From: Amborella trichopoda
Taxonomy: Eukaryota; Streptophyta; Magnoliopsida; Amborellales; Amborellaceae
Assembly (NCBI RefSeq): GCF_000471905.2
Contig: NW_006496825.1
Location: forward strand, 1,424,506-1,488,505
Reading direction: 5' to 3'
DNA: 64,000 nt
Part shown: positions 42,670 through 54,100 of the stretch, one piece after another
How the letters are laid out: every line of letters starts with the position of its first letter
How positions within the stretch are numbered: position 1 is the stretch's first letter
Made by a program: the position numbers and the translations under genes
Notes under the pieces: generated by a model
Database searches by the model: none
Told to the model about the DNA's origin: nothing
Seen by the model: only the letters and a program-made list of their open reading frames with translations

Positions 42670-43451
42670 GTAATAAGTATGCATCCATGCTTTTTGTTTG
42701 TTCCTTTCAGTCTGACAAAGCCTTTTCATAATTTAGGGATGAACAATTGTTAAACTTTTAGTTTCATATGTATGCTAGTAAAAATATTTGAAAATTAGTT
42801 GGACATCATATCACACTTATCTGATACAAGTTCCCCACATGATCATCTCCTGAATGAGATGGAAGACTACAACATATCAAGTGAACCCACTTAGCAAGAA
42901 AAAAAGCATATCAAATGAAACATATAACCCAACTGAATGCACTTGTCCTATTGCATATACTGCCTACTCAAACGTCATTTTCATTCCTCTCTCTTGTACT
43001 ATCATTGCTTTTGTGGATGAGATTTAATTGGAATACAAGTCCACACATTCTGACGTATATATTTTGTTCTGTTGGTTTTGGTTCTAACCTCTCAGGGACG
43101 GAATTTTTCCAGGGTTCCTTCTTTGAAACTAGGCTATGTCGTTAATTCTTACCATAAATACTGATTGGACCCTGGTGCATATGTGAGGACCTCCCTTACT
43201 GTTTATCTGCACATGGTGTCCAAGCTAACTTATATCTTGATGTCTCTAAGCTGGTATAGTTGGTTCTTAGTTCTTGTGTTCCTCCCTGTGTAAATGCGCG
43301 TGGCCTTTGTTCCTTTTTCTCTGCTTGTGATTTGATTAAGTACTCCAATTTTGTTGGAAGCTTTTGTCTAAAAGTATGTGTTGTGTGCAGTTTGGAACTG
43401 CGCTTGGTAGTAGGTAAGGTTCACTTTTATGTGGGTTTCCAAGTAGGAGAA
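42670..43451. other. Start of the last visible ABCI11 intron
   Basis: Ordinary intron sequence. No match to the expected next exon (aspartate-tryptophan-lysine-alanine-arginine) was found in any forward frame. Confidence 0.55.
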
Positions 43452-44519
43452 TGTCACGACCCTGCCCTCTGACCCCTTTACGGCTCTCCAGAGGGCGACA
43501 AAGTGCGAGATCGCGACTGGAGGTCGCGTACGTCACTCAGGTGGGAGTGGCATGAACATGTGTTATAATTTCAGAATCAAAGCAAACCATGAATTAAAAT
43601 AAACTCATAAATAAAAGGGCCACAATGGAGCAAAATAAAACCATTTATACGGATCCAGCCGTAAAAAATTCTTTTACAAAAGGTTCAAGGTGCTACTGGC
43701 CTGTCAACAAAATTACAATATACATCAGAATGACATTGTGGCAACGCCACCAGACACCTACGATCAACAAATTCCAGGACAGAACTTGAACTTCAAGAGT
43801 CTGCTATCACCGTCCAGCAATCCACACACGAACAATCTGTGTTCACTCTACAAAGAAGGGAAAAAGAGAGGTATGAGCTAAAAGCTCAGTAAGTAAATCA
43901 GTACCCTGCATTCCTGCCTACAAGCTTATAAATAATGACATGGCCTACAGTTCATCAAACATCGCACTGGCATCAGAAAATAGAGTCATGCATCAAAATA
44001 TGTACATTGACGGTATAAAATAAGTATTGTTCAGATGTCGGAGCCTCGAATATTTTCCCGAAATAGCAGTTACATTGATGCTTATCTCAGTCACAGTCAG
44101 ACGATCGAACATAGTACTTAATTCAGATTGGCAGAAACAGAAACAGAAACAGGAACGGAAACATAATTATTTACTCTCGAAGTAGAAGTCACATCAATCA
44201 GGTTAAACCAATACTGCAACTTGGAACTTCTACCCTCATTCGGGAGGGAGGACAATGACCAATGGAGGTCCCATTTCGTATTGTCCTCACTTACGCACAC
44301 AATCCCCGGCGCGTTTTGGGGTTTTGATAGGCTGAGGCCTTGCAAGACACAGTCATGTCCTTGCGCCTTCAGGTGAGAGGGAGTTACACCACCATTGGAG
44401 GACCCAATGCGTAGTGCCCATAACAATTTGGGGGGCGTGACCCACCCTGTTAATTTATAGTTATCTCGCGACTCCACTCCTATCATTGAAGTCGGGGCAA
44501 AATCAGAACTTGCCGGCAA

Positions 44520-44735
44520 CACAGTATCCACTACCAATGGAGGACCCATTGCGTAGTGGTCAGAAATCATATATATCAGAGTTCATATAACAGAATCAGA
44601 ATATCCACTACCCACTACCAATGGAGGACCCATTGCATAGTGGTCAGAAATCACATATATCAGAGTGCATATAACAGAATTAGAATATTCACTACCAATG
44701 GAGGACCCATTGCGTAGTGGCTAGAAATCACATAT
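44520..44735. repeat. Tandem hairpin repeats inside the solo LTR
   Basis: Three units (near 44,527, 44,612 and 44,690) share cactaccaatggaggaccca followed by ttgcgtagtg, then atcacatatatcagag-type sequence. Two relatives lie upstream near 44,250 and 44,390. Each core is itself an imperfect palindrome, cactac-caatgg pairing with ccattg-gtagtg around a short loop. Confidence 0.85.
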
Positions 44736-46349
44736 ATTAGTTGCACCGTATATATGCATGCATAATAGTCATTCATTCATACTTGACTCTTTTCAAAAGG
44801 TCAGGAGCATTCAACATTTGTAGGATCATAAGCATGCCATTTCGGTGTCTCATTACAGAAAATTCAATCACCTTGCAAAAGGATTAAGCTATGTTCAGAA
44901 AAAAACGTTACTGCATGATAGGTGCATAATTCATGTACAACTTAAAATTCATTGGTGTTCTTAGTAATCATGGCATATACAGAATGAGGCATAGCACCCA
45001 AATTGTGAGAGGAATTTAACTAAATTCCGATTCCAATTTACTAACTGAATATTACTTGATCAATTTAGGGTTCAGTATATTGTTCTGAACTTGGCTGAAT
45101 TCTTCCAATAGCGACATATGTTCACAATTCAAATCACAGCTTACAACTTAGCAGGAATTTCAAAACACTTTCAACATGCAACTTTTAGTAGACATTCAGA
45201 GCTTTCAAAAGACTGGTTTCGGAGTAATTGGACTCCATTTGGTCGGCCAACCTTCATGGCAACAGAGACCAAAATTCTGAGTTCTGTGCGATCTTTCAAC
45301 AGTGACATACCGGAACATTCTTGAGCATAGCTCCTCATTTACACAGAATTTGGGCAAGGTTAAAACATGAGAATCATAGAAGACTCATGCATCTATCAAA
45401 TGGCTGTGTTTTTGTGTCATTTGGGCCTCAAAAGGTTGGGCAAAGTTTCAACACAATAGAAGCAATATTTCTGGAATTTATCACAGTTTGCTAACAATGT
45501 CATATGAGCGCAGAATTAAGCATATCTTTAAAACTAGCAAGAATCTCAACTGGACATAAACATCAAACTCAAAATAGACTCGGAGATCTTTCAAATGGTG
45601 GTGATTTGAGGCCAAATGGATATCATTTGCTCAATCAAAATCTTATTACAAAAACATGAAAACTCCCTGGAAAATCACAGTCCAGCCATGACACACCTCC
45701 CAAAATCATCTCCTAACTTTCAATCTATGCAAGGTAACAACATGAAATCAATTCTAGCTTAAACTAGACTCACAAGGGTATCAATTCACCAATTTTCTTG
45801 CTCAACAAGAATGATAATAATGCCTAACAATTCATACAAAGAAAACCAAAATTTCTGAAAAAACAGAGCACAATGATCTTAATGCTATTCTATTCTTTAT
45901 AAACAATTTCTACACCATCTCATACCCAATCTCATGCTTAAATTCAAGCTATCATGCATACCTAAATCATGCTTCATATATGCTTAGATTCATACTTCAT
46001 TCATACATAATTCATACATCATTCATGCTTCAATTCATGCTTCAATGCTTATGGGTCTGCAAGGTAGTGACCTACTTACTGTTTTGTGTCCCCAAAGGTG
46101 ATCCCAACTCTTTCCACAGTGACCTACACGAAGCTTCTCAAGCTCTCCAACAATGGCACGAAGGCTAAGCTTGGGCTCCCAAAACGTGAAGTGTAGAGAG
46201 AGAGAAAGAGAAAGAGACTTATACTTTTAAGGTGGGGAGGTGGCACACAGCGCTTGCCAAGTGGCCCTTTAATGGCATGCAGGTTGCTAATTGGCGTGCC
46301 TGGCAGCATGCAGTGAACGGGTGGCCATCTTGCCTCTGCCACGGCATCA

Positions 46350-47000
46350 ACTCCTCTCTTCTTTTTTCTCCCCTATCGCCGCGCACGCGCACTCCCTCTC
46401 TTCTTCTTCTTCCTATCATCGTGGCACTCTCTCTTCTTCTTCTTCTCTTCTATCGCCACGTGCACACTTGCACGACACTCTCTCTTCGTCGCGTGCTCTT
46501 CTTTCCCCTCCCTTCTCCGTGCGCTTCCTTCTTCTATCGCCGTGCGCTTCCTTCTTCTATTGCCGTGGCACTCTCTCTTCTTCTTCTTCTTCTCTTCTAT
46601 CGCCGCGTGCACACTCGCGCGACACTCTCTCTGCTTCTCTCTCTCTTTGCCGTGCGCTCTTCTTTCTCCTCCCTTCGCCACACGCTCTTCTTTCTCGTCC
46701 CTTCGTCGCGTGCTCTTCTTTCTCCTTCTTCTATCTTCTTTTTCCTTCTTCTATCGCCGCGCGCTTCCTTCTTCTATCGTCGCGCACTTCCTTCTTCTAT
46801 CGCCGCACGCTTCCTTCTTCTATCGCCGCGCGCTCTTCTTTCCCTCCTATCGCCGTGCGCTCTTCTTTCCTCCTATCGCCGCGCGCTTTCTCCCTTCTCC
46901 CTTCGCTGCATGCTTCCTTCCTTCGCTGCATGCTTCCTTCTTCTATTGCCGCGCTCTTCTTCTTCTCTCGCCGCACGCTTTCTTCCTTCTCTCTTCGCCT
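46350..47000 (+). repeat. CT-rich array with about 23-bp GC-bearing unit
   Basis: Words such as ttctatcgccgcgcgcttcc recur many times, with longer nested duplications (a block near 46,430-46,500 recurs near 46,570-46,640). Long overlapping ORFs on both strands come from this composition. Confidence 0.85.
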
Positions 47001-47044
47001 CACGGCAGCAGCTTCATCATGCTCAAGAAATTTGGGTCGTTACA

Positions 47045-48308
47045 AAGAAACGTAAGGGTTATTATCTAGGATGAAGTTTCCACCTTGGGAAGAAATATAG
47101 TTGTTGTGGAGAGAACAAAATAAGTAATAGGAGGAATAGAAATGTGTACCTTTTAGGTAGAAGTCTCCTTTCTTAATCATGCAACCATTGAACCAAAAGC
47201 CTATCTCACCACAAACTCTTTTGTCATTTTATAAAGAACAATTGTTTCATGCGGGTTGGACCACATTTCTACAAATATGCTGTCCAGAGGTATAAAGCAT
47301 TCATCTCAAAGATGGATGCAAATCGGTGGTCCCTCTATAAATAATTGTAACTAATGGTCCAAATGTTTTCTTAATGCAAATATTATTTATAGGTTTTGAA
47401 TTTTCTTTTTTTTTTTCATATTCATTATATCCATGTTAAAGATTATATATTCTCTAAAAATTAGGATCAAATTATATTTAAAATATATATTTATTGCAAA
47501 GCCCGCATTTCTACAATGTGTAGGCTGGCCGCCTGCTAACCGTGTCCTTTTATAAATGTTGCCTGTAGTGCCATAAACGCTCCTTCACGAGCTATTTCTA
47601 TTTAGATGATAAACTTCCTACCAATAGAATTAATCTATTAAATTATCTGCATTTAATATTTTAGTAAACTAAAGAAATGCATAAAGGCTGTGCAGTAAAG
47701 AAAGCACTAACTATGCCCCTTGCATAAAACAATTTAAAAATAATTTAATACTTTGCACATGTTTCTGTCTCTTGTAGTTATGTGACTTTAATATTTATTG
47801 AAACCATTATCAATTGAAAAAAAGAGGAAAAAGAAACATAGTTTGTGGGCCCATTTGCATGTTTTGCTTGTGTCCTAGCTCAACATGCCTTGATCCTATA
47901 CACTATATTATGTTATGTATAGCATGTTAAGCAGCATAGTCCTGACTCCTTTTATACGCCTTTGAATCAATCATAGTGATCATTCACCATTATTAGTTGC
48001 ATATGGAAATTCCATAGTACATCAATCAATCTCATAGGCTCACAACAGGCTTGCTGTGATCCACTTATAGTAATTATCTACATCACAAATGGGCTTCATG
48101 ACATATCAATTACCAACTTAGCTCTTGAACTCATTTTATTTTATCAAGGAAACTTCTCTAGCTTGCAGTTCATCTGAGGTTCGTATGATTTTGATCCTCG
48201 TCTAGTGGTGGTTGTCCTAGGGGACAGTCTTCCCATGCATAGGTTTCTCATCATTCATTAAGGGCCTGTTTGGATGAAAACAAATTCTACCACTGATGTA
48301 TCACTCGT
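47045..48308. other. Unassigned intron stretch
   Basis: AT-rich, no domain recognised. Near 48,262 the run gggcctgtttggatg resembles the terminus of common plant MITEs, but no partner end was found. Confidence 0.5.
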
Positions 48309-49275
48309 GTTTTTTTGGGTAAGTCAGTGCCCCTACTCGTTTTTTCATTAATAAATGAGCAGAGAAAAACAATTATCGTACAACCCTATAATAGGGTAGT
48401 TGCTTTAGATCATGTAATAAAAGAGAACTTCGAGCACCCAAATCTTTTGCAATGTGGGCAGCCTCACGACTATGTTCTGTAGAACTAGAAACACAACCCA
48501 AAGGATTGTGACCCAGAACTTAAGCGTTCACATTACCATGGCTAACAAGTAAGCCATCCTTTTTTGGCAAAACATTACCAGCAGGAGACACACCCAAGCA
48601 AGAACTAGAATGCCCAAAGGAAGAATTCTGTAAGTCAATGAGAGAAGAGATATGATGTTTAGGAGTATTATCAGAGATATTGTCCTTCGCAGGCATCGTA
48701 GAATAACCGGATTTGAAGTCATCGTCGTAGGCAGATACCACATGAAAGCAGCACCATTATCATCGTTCATAACATTAACCTTCGCAGGCATCTCAGCATA
48801 ACTAGATCTAGGGTTACCGTCATATTCAGATACCACACGATAGGCAGCACCAAAATCCACCTTCGTAGCTAGATCACCAGAACCATAGACACCCTTGATA
48901 ACACTACCAGAGTCATTATATCATGGCCAGAACCATAGACACTAGTTCCATCCCGAGTTACAGGATCAAGGATCATAGCCTCTGGTCCTTTTTGCAGTCT
49001 CCAGATCTCGTGAGATGAGATCCAGTATCATCCGCGTGCAAATGAGCACGACCAGGTCCTTCTCCGCCATTAATGTTGTGACCAGAAATCAAATGGATCA
49101 TAACCAGATCCATCCCCATCAAGATGATCACCACCATTAAAAGAGGATCTTTGATCATCAATATCATCCGCATGCAAAAGAGCATGATCAGATCTGTTAG
49201 ACCCAGATCCATCTTCACCATTAATGTTGTGACTAGAAAATCAATGGATCATAGCCAGGTCCATCCCCATCATTA
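48309..49275 (-). mobile_element. LINE-4: deletion derivative of the LINE-6/LINE-7 family
   Basis: On the minus strand the right side encodes ORF1 pieces matching LINE-6. The left end is the family 3' end: in + orientation ttttttgggtaagtcagtg, then ctactcg, attaataaa and gagcagagaaaaacaatta, the same as LINE-7 near 59,797. Everything between mid-ORF1 and the 3' end region (endonuclease, RT, zinc module and most of RNase H) is missing. Under 1 kb, against about 7 kb for LINE-6. Confidence 0.88.
48520..48860 (-). pseudogene. LINE-4 ORF1 fragment
   Basis: The frame reads VSAYDDDFKSGYSTMP, HSSSCLGVSPAGNVLPKKDG and LLVSHGNV. LINE-6 has VSAYGGDFISGYSLIP, HSSSCFGVVPAGIVLSKKDG and FLASHGNV at 53,150-53,340. 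No domain of known function covers this part. Confidence 0.85.
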
Positions 49276-49849
49276 CCGAGGTGATCACCACCATTAAAAG
49301 AGGATATTCAAACATCAGAAACTTCCCTACAACGCACACTAGAGCTAATACGAGCTTATCTAAAATTAGCATACTTTGTAGTTTGTATAATATAATTTTG
49401 TTTGTGTTTGTCAGGTACCATTATATATGCACTAGTCTATTTGGGGACTGTTTTATATGCTTTGTTTGGATGAGTTCATATTGACAGTAACTTGCCACTT
49501 CTCTCATTTTATTATTAATACAATTCATTAATTTGTTCCACTTGTCAAAGAAAGCATTGATAACTATTTAGTTTTAACAATTTTTTTGCTTTGCTTTCTT
49601 TTTTATGTATATAAAATGGTCTCAAGAATTCGAGAAATATTTTTGGTAAATGGTAATATATTAGTGTTCTTTGTGAAATTCATAAACTCTCTCTCCTTCT
49701 CTCTCTCTCTCTCTCATGCTTGGGGCCTCAAGGTTCACATATGGAAATACAACATACAGTAGATTAGGGAGAAATAGAAGATTCTTGAGATGCCATCCCT
49801 CCAGACAGCATGTAGAACATCAATGTCTCTTTTGATGCTTTTCACCTAT
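49276..49849. other. Unassigned intron stretch
   Basis: AT-rich, with a short ct microsatellite near 49,688-49,716. Nothing else recognised. Confidence 0.5.
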
Positions 49850-50398
49850 TTACTTTATCATAGCAGATATGCTATGGAGAATCACCAATGTATAGTTGCT
49901 GCCAATTGGATTTTGGGAGCTTGTGCAACTGTAGAGAAATATGATCAACAATAGCCATAGCCATGATGCATGTGTTGGTGGATTACAAGGAATAGCCAGG
50001 GCCCTGCAGGACTGGACATGCCTGAGATTAAGGCTTTTTGCCTGATGGCTATGTAAAACTGATTTCCCAGCCAATAGTAAGACGGTGCACACTATGTCCT
50101 TAGTGACTTGCCTAGGCTGGGGTAAGGACCACTGTTCCTCATGTATTTGAACATGGAAAGTCAGTCCCCTCATGCCAAAGGGAGAATAGTCTTGTGATGT
50201 TAAGTGTTTGGCGCAGCCTAAGAGAGGCCTTGGGTAAGCCCTAGAGGTAACTTTGCCGAAAAGAAGAAACGTGCAAACCTTCGGTGAAACTCTGGATTCA
50301 ATAATTAAGATCCATAAGAAGCACCCCTTTTTGCTTGTGTTAAATTTCATTTGGCTTGTTTCAATAGTAGTTGTGGAATAATTCAGACCAACAACCAC
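49850..50398 (-). other. 182-codon ORF of uncertain nature
   Basis: Open for 182 codons on the minus strand. A weak resemblance to the region around the zinc-binding module of plant LINEs can be argued (SPKVCTFLLFGKVTSRAY and LTSQDYSPFGMRGLTF), but the C-x-x-C ... H ... C pattern is not convincing. A leucine-rich segment near the C-terminus could be hydrophobic by chance. No known protein is recognised. Confidence 0.25.
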
Positions 50399-50670
50399 CT
50401 TAGAGATGTTAGGTATTATGTGTTGTTTGGTTTTTTATCTCTCACTGTTCCCTGAAACCGTTTAGGTATTATATCTTGTTTGGTTCAGAGGCTCCCTTGT
50501 ACTTTTTTGACAGGCAAAATCATTTTTGATGGTGTTGATGTTGTGGAGCTCGTCGATAGCTTTCGAACTGGTGGTCATTCACTCCAATCGGAGTTACGAG
50601 CATAAGGTTATGGCCTTAGAGGTTGGAGTTCTCGGTATGGATTTGATTGTGCACAACTCATAAATAAGTC
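50399..50670. other. Left flank of LINE-5, LTR-like sequence
   Basis: Contains ctttcgaactggtggtcatt and ggagttacgagcataaggtt, wording typical of plant LTR sequences. LINE-5 splits this stretch from 51,746 onward. No ends were located. Confidence 0.35.
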
Positions 50671-50684
50671 TGCTCCCACTGGAG
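50671..50684 (+). repeat. Target-site duplication of LINE-5, left copy
   Basis: tgctcccactggag, repeated exactly at 51,732-51,745 after the LINE tail. Confidence 0.85.
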
Positions 50685-51731
50685 CGCAATGTGCCGAGCA
50701 GCCAAGAAACAAACCCCCATCTTTTCATCCACTGCCCATAGCCCACTCCCTATGGGTGCCGTGCTCCAACTCTTCCGCTGGCAATGGGTGACCCCCAGTA
50801 ACATTCCCCTCCTGTTCTCCTCCCTCCACCCTTATCCCTTGTCCTCATCAGGCATTCTACTGTGGAAGGCTTCCATGGCTGCCCTCCTATGGGAGATCTG
50901 GAAAGAACACAATAATTAAATATTTCGTGGACAGTATTCCACCATTGTTGCTTTGTTTGATAGGATCAATGCTGCGGTAATCTTCTGGGCTACTAATCAC
51001 AAGTGGTTCAAAGGATTTTCCCCTTCAGCATTCCACTTACATTGGCATGACCTACTTTTTATGCCCCACCAGAGCATTCCCTGATCCTCTCTATGGAGAC
51101 CTCCAGAGCCTGGTTGTGTTAAACTCAATTTTGATGGATGCTTCCTAGGAAACTCAGTTCCCACAAGCATTGAAAGCCTCTTCAGAGACCACGGAGGCTT
51201 GACTTTGGCTGCGTTCTCAAAGTTCATAGGCCATTCAGACGCCCAAACCATAGAAGCAACTGCTCTGCTTGAGGGTCTCAAACTGTTTGATAACTCTTGG
51301 GGCCAATCATTGATAGTCCAAGGGGATTCCAACAATGTCATATTCTGGGCTTCTGGTTCGGCCAATTGTCCCGGGCCCCTGATCCACATTTTTGATGAAA
51401 TTTCTCACGAGTAGAGGATTCATGATAACTTGGAGACACATATAACGCGAGAGCAAGTGGCAGACTCTCTCTCGCCAAGGCGGGTGCTTCAAATTCTATT
51501 GGGTGAGCTTTTTTTGTACACTCAGTCAGATCCCCTTCCAGAGGTTGTGGCCCCCCTCTCATCTCTTTCTTGTTCTATTACCCTCTTCCTAGGGACCTTT
51601 TTGTATAAAGCTCCCTCACAGAGGGTAGCCATTTTTTGCTGTTTATATCCCCTGGTTTTCCCCAGGAGGTCCAATTTTGTACTTCTCATTTGTACAATCA
51701 ATACAACTGTTAACTCATTCGAGAAAAACTT
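50685..51731 (+). mobile_element. LINE-5: 5'-truncated L1-type element with 14-bp target duplication
   Basis: Starts inside the zinc-module region, continues through LLWEIWKEHNN (the usual W-+WKERN block), the RNase H domain and a non-coding tail ending near cgagaaaaact. Exact 14-bp direct repeats flank it. It belongs with LINE-2 and LINE-3 by RNase H sequence. Confidence 0.9.
51110..51500 (+). pseudogene. LINE-5 RNase H
   Basis: Reads VKLNFDGCFLGN, TIEATALLEGLKLFDNSWG, LIVQGDSNNVIFWASG and PLIHIFDEI. Catalytic D (FDG), E (IEA) and D (GDS) are visible. A TAG follows SHE at 51,414 and the C-terminal part is degraded, so the last acidic residue is lost. Confidence 0.9.
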
Positions 51732-51745
51732 TGCTCCCACTGGAG
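51732..51745 (+). repeat. Target-site duplication of LINE-5, right copy
   Basis: Exact copy of 50,671-50,684, directly after the LINE tail. Confidence 0.85.
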
Positions 51746-52291
51746 TGGTAACCACCCAGTTGAGAACATAGATAAGTGATGTTTCCTTAACAGGCAGGTT
51801 TCATTGGGAAGGAGCTCCCACCTCCAGTGGTGTGACTTAACACCTCTCATGACCGTTTATGCATAAGCCAAAGGTTATGACCGTTTCCAGCTCACCCCTC
51901 TCGGGACCCTGCGTAGGTGGGACCAGCACTGGATTACGGCCCTTCTATTTGGATGCAAATAAAAATGCTGTTTTGCCCATACTTCTACTATCACCTCTGT
52001 GGACTGCAATTGGTGAAATCAAAGGTAGTCTCAACTCCCAACACAAGTTCTTGAGTTCCTCCTTATTGTTCTCAAAAGAAGAAAAGATCTCTGTAAAAGT
52101 GGTTGGTCCAGAACTGGTAGAGTTGCTGGTATAACAAGAGGTACGTAGTGTTGGCCAAGTGTCACTACATGAAGCTAGGGAGTCTACTTGTCTCTTTGGA
52201 GGAGCATGGAGGACCAAGTGTCTCTTGCATCCAGGGCTAACAAGGAAGAATAAAGTACCTCCTGGAAGTTATATGGTCATGTGATGTACCC
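51746..52291. other. Unassigned LTR-like stretch between LINE-5 and LINE-6
   Basis: Continues the sequence left of LINE-5. No ORF with family resemblance. It ends at the putative target site of LINE-6. Confidence 0.4.
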
Positions 52292-52307
52292 AATTATATG
52301 AGTGAGG
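52292..52307 (+). repeat. Target-site duplication of LINE-6, left copy
   Basis: aattatatgagtgagg; the right copy at 59,392-59,407 reads aattatatgagtaagg, 15 of 16 identical. Confidence 0.8.
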
Positions 52308-52341
52308 GAAAAATTTCAACTGCGAGTGATGTGCTAGGGTT

Positions 52342-54100
52342 TTGATAGCTTCCTCACCCCCTCTTGGTGTTCCTCTCCCTATGGAGGGGAAACCTTCTGA
52401 TCCTCGGGAGCTTCTTTCTCGTTTCTGCGATAGTAGTCTTTCTTATTGTTATGGTGGTGCTGATCCCCTAGAGGTTATGACCAGATCTGCTCGTATTACC
52501 TTTGTTTCTGATGGTCATCTTCTCGGTAATGATGGGGATGGATCTGGTTATGATCCACTCATTTATGGTCACAAAAGTTTTGGCAGAGATGTATCTGGGT
52601 CTAAAAGATCTGCTCTTTTACATGTGGATAGTATTGATAATCGACGATCCTCTTTTATTGGTGGTGATCATCTTGAATCTGATTAGGCTCTTTACATGCG
52701 GATGATATTGATATCATCATTGGTGGAGATGGATCTGGGTCTAAAAGAGCTGCTCATGCTATTTTACTTGTGGATAATATTGATAAGATAAGATACTCTT
52801 TTAATGGTGGCGATCATCTTGATGGGGATGGATATGGTTATGATCCATTGATTTCTGGTCACAATATTCATGGCAGAGATAAATCTAGATCTAACAGATC
52901 TGATCATACTCTTGTGCACGCGGATGATAGTGGATCTCGTTTCATGAGATCTAGAGATTGCAGAAAGGACGAAAAGGCTATGATCCTTGACCCTGCACCT
53001 CGGGATGGAACTGGTATTAAGGGTGTTTTTGGTGATCTAGTTTCAAAGGTAGATTTTGGAGCTGCCTATCGTGTGGTCTCTGGGTCTGGTTATGCGAAGA
53101 TGCCTACAAAGGATAATAATATGGAGGATAATGGTGCTGCCTTTCATGTGGTATCTGCCTATGGTGGTGACTTCATTTCTGGTTATTCTCTGATACCTGT
53201 TTACGACAATATCTCTTTTTGCATTGATTTACAGAATGCTTCTTCTATGCATTCTAGTTCTTGCTTCGGTGTAGTTCCTGCTGGTATTGTTTTATCAAAA
53301 AAGGATGGCTTCCTTGCTAGCCATGGTAATGTGCAAGCTAAAGTTATGGGTCACAATCTTTTGGGTTGTGTTTCTAGTTCCACCGAAGATAGTCGTGAAG
53401 CAGCCCACATTGGGAAAGTTTTGGGTGTTCGAAGTTCTGCTCCTTGCAATGATATTGATCTTGTTATTGATTCTGGTGGGGTTGCCAATGATGCTGAGTA
53501 CGGTCAAGGTCTCAGTTATGTTATTCGTGATGGTTATGGGTTGCATGCACCTATGGTTGTGGGTGAGCATGCTGATCAGCCAGGTCTTTCTCCCTGTGGG
53601 GATATTCCTAGGTCCATAAATTCTGGTCTTGATGGTACCACTCAAAGTATCATGAACTTAGAGACAATGATTGAAAATCTTCGTATGGGCCCTGGCCCGA
53701 GATCTATTGCTGTTGATCTTGATGGGGTCATCAGGAGTCCTGTAAGGGAGGCCTTTCCACCCTGTAAGGGAGGCCTTTCCACCCTTGGTAGTTGGTTCGA
53801 AGCATACCATAGATGGCAACATAGGAAGTCAACCTATTGCTGGTTTTGGCAAAGGCAAGGAGATGGATGTTACTCCTTGGAAATTTTTTTGCTAGTAAGA
53901 ACGACCTAGGATCTACTTCGGGTTCTCATAGTGAAGGTGTCGTAAGGGAGCAGTTTCCATCCTAGGTTTCAAAGAACAAGAATGGAAGCTTAGCTAACAG
54001 CTGTTGGGACTCACGTAGGTCCTTAGACCTGTTATTTTGTGCCAAGGGTGTTCAAAACGGAGTGTTTTACTTTGAGGAGATGGATACTTTACCTACTGAA
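52342..54100 (+). pseudogene. LINE-6 ORF1, N-terminal variable region with internal repeats
   Basis: Main open frames are 52,342-52,686 and 52,770-53,909. The blocks GNDGDGSGYDPLIYGHKSFG and DGDGYGYDPLISGHNIHG recur about 300 bp apart, each followed by SGSKRSALLHVD- or SRSNRSDHTLVHAD-type sequence, so the N-terminal region contains degenerate tandem repeats. No known domain covers this part. LINE-4 carries the same region. Confidence 0.75.

Larger units (their letters stand above)
43452..47044 (-). mobile_element. Solo LTR, 3.6 kb (probably Ty3-gypsy type)
   Basis: Begins tgtcacgaccc and ends gggtcgttaca: an 11-bp terminal inverted repeat with one mismatch and canonical TG...CA ends. The flanking five bases are gagaa and aagaa, a near-perfect target duplication. 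No internal proteins, primer-binding site or second LTR is present, so recombination to a solo LTR is inferred. Minus orientation is favoured because LTRs I know of this type start TGTAACGACCC. It contains tandem hairpin repeats and a CT-rich array. Confidence 0.78.

Noticed and set aside
43452-47044. A coding gene in the solo LTR interval
   Set aside because: No ORF here has a recognisable domain; the longest are repeat artefacts, and the element is bounded by LTR-type ends.
46219-47074. Overlapping ORFs of up to 280 codons on both strands
   Set aside because: They arise from a CT-rich repeat array inside the solo LTR; composition is Ser/Leu/Arg/Phe on one strand and Arg/Glu/Lys on the other.
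50880-50919. GEIWKE-like sequence considered as the ABCI11 D-W-K-A-R exon
   Set aside because: It is the W-x-WKE-N block of LINE-5, continuous with its RNase H.
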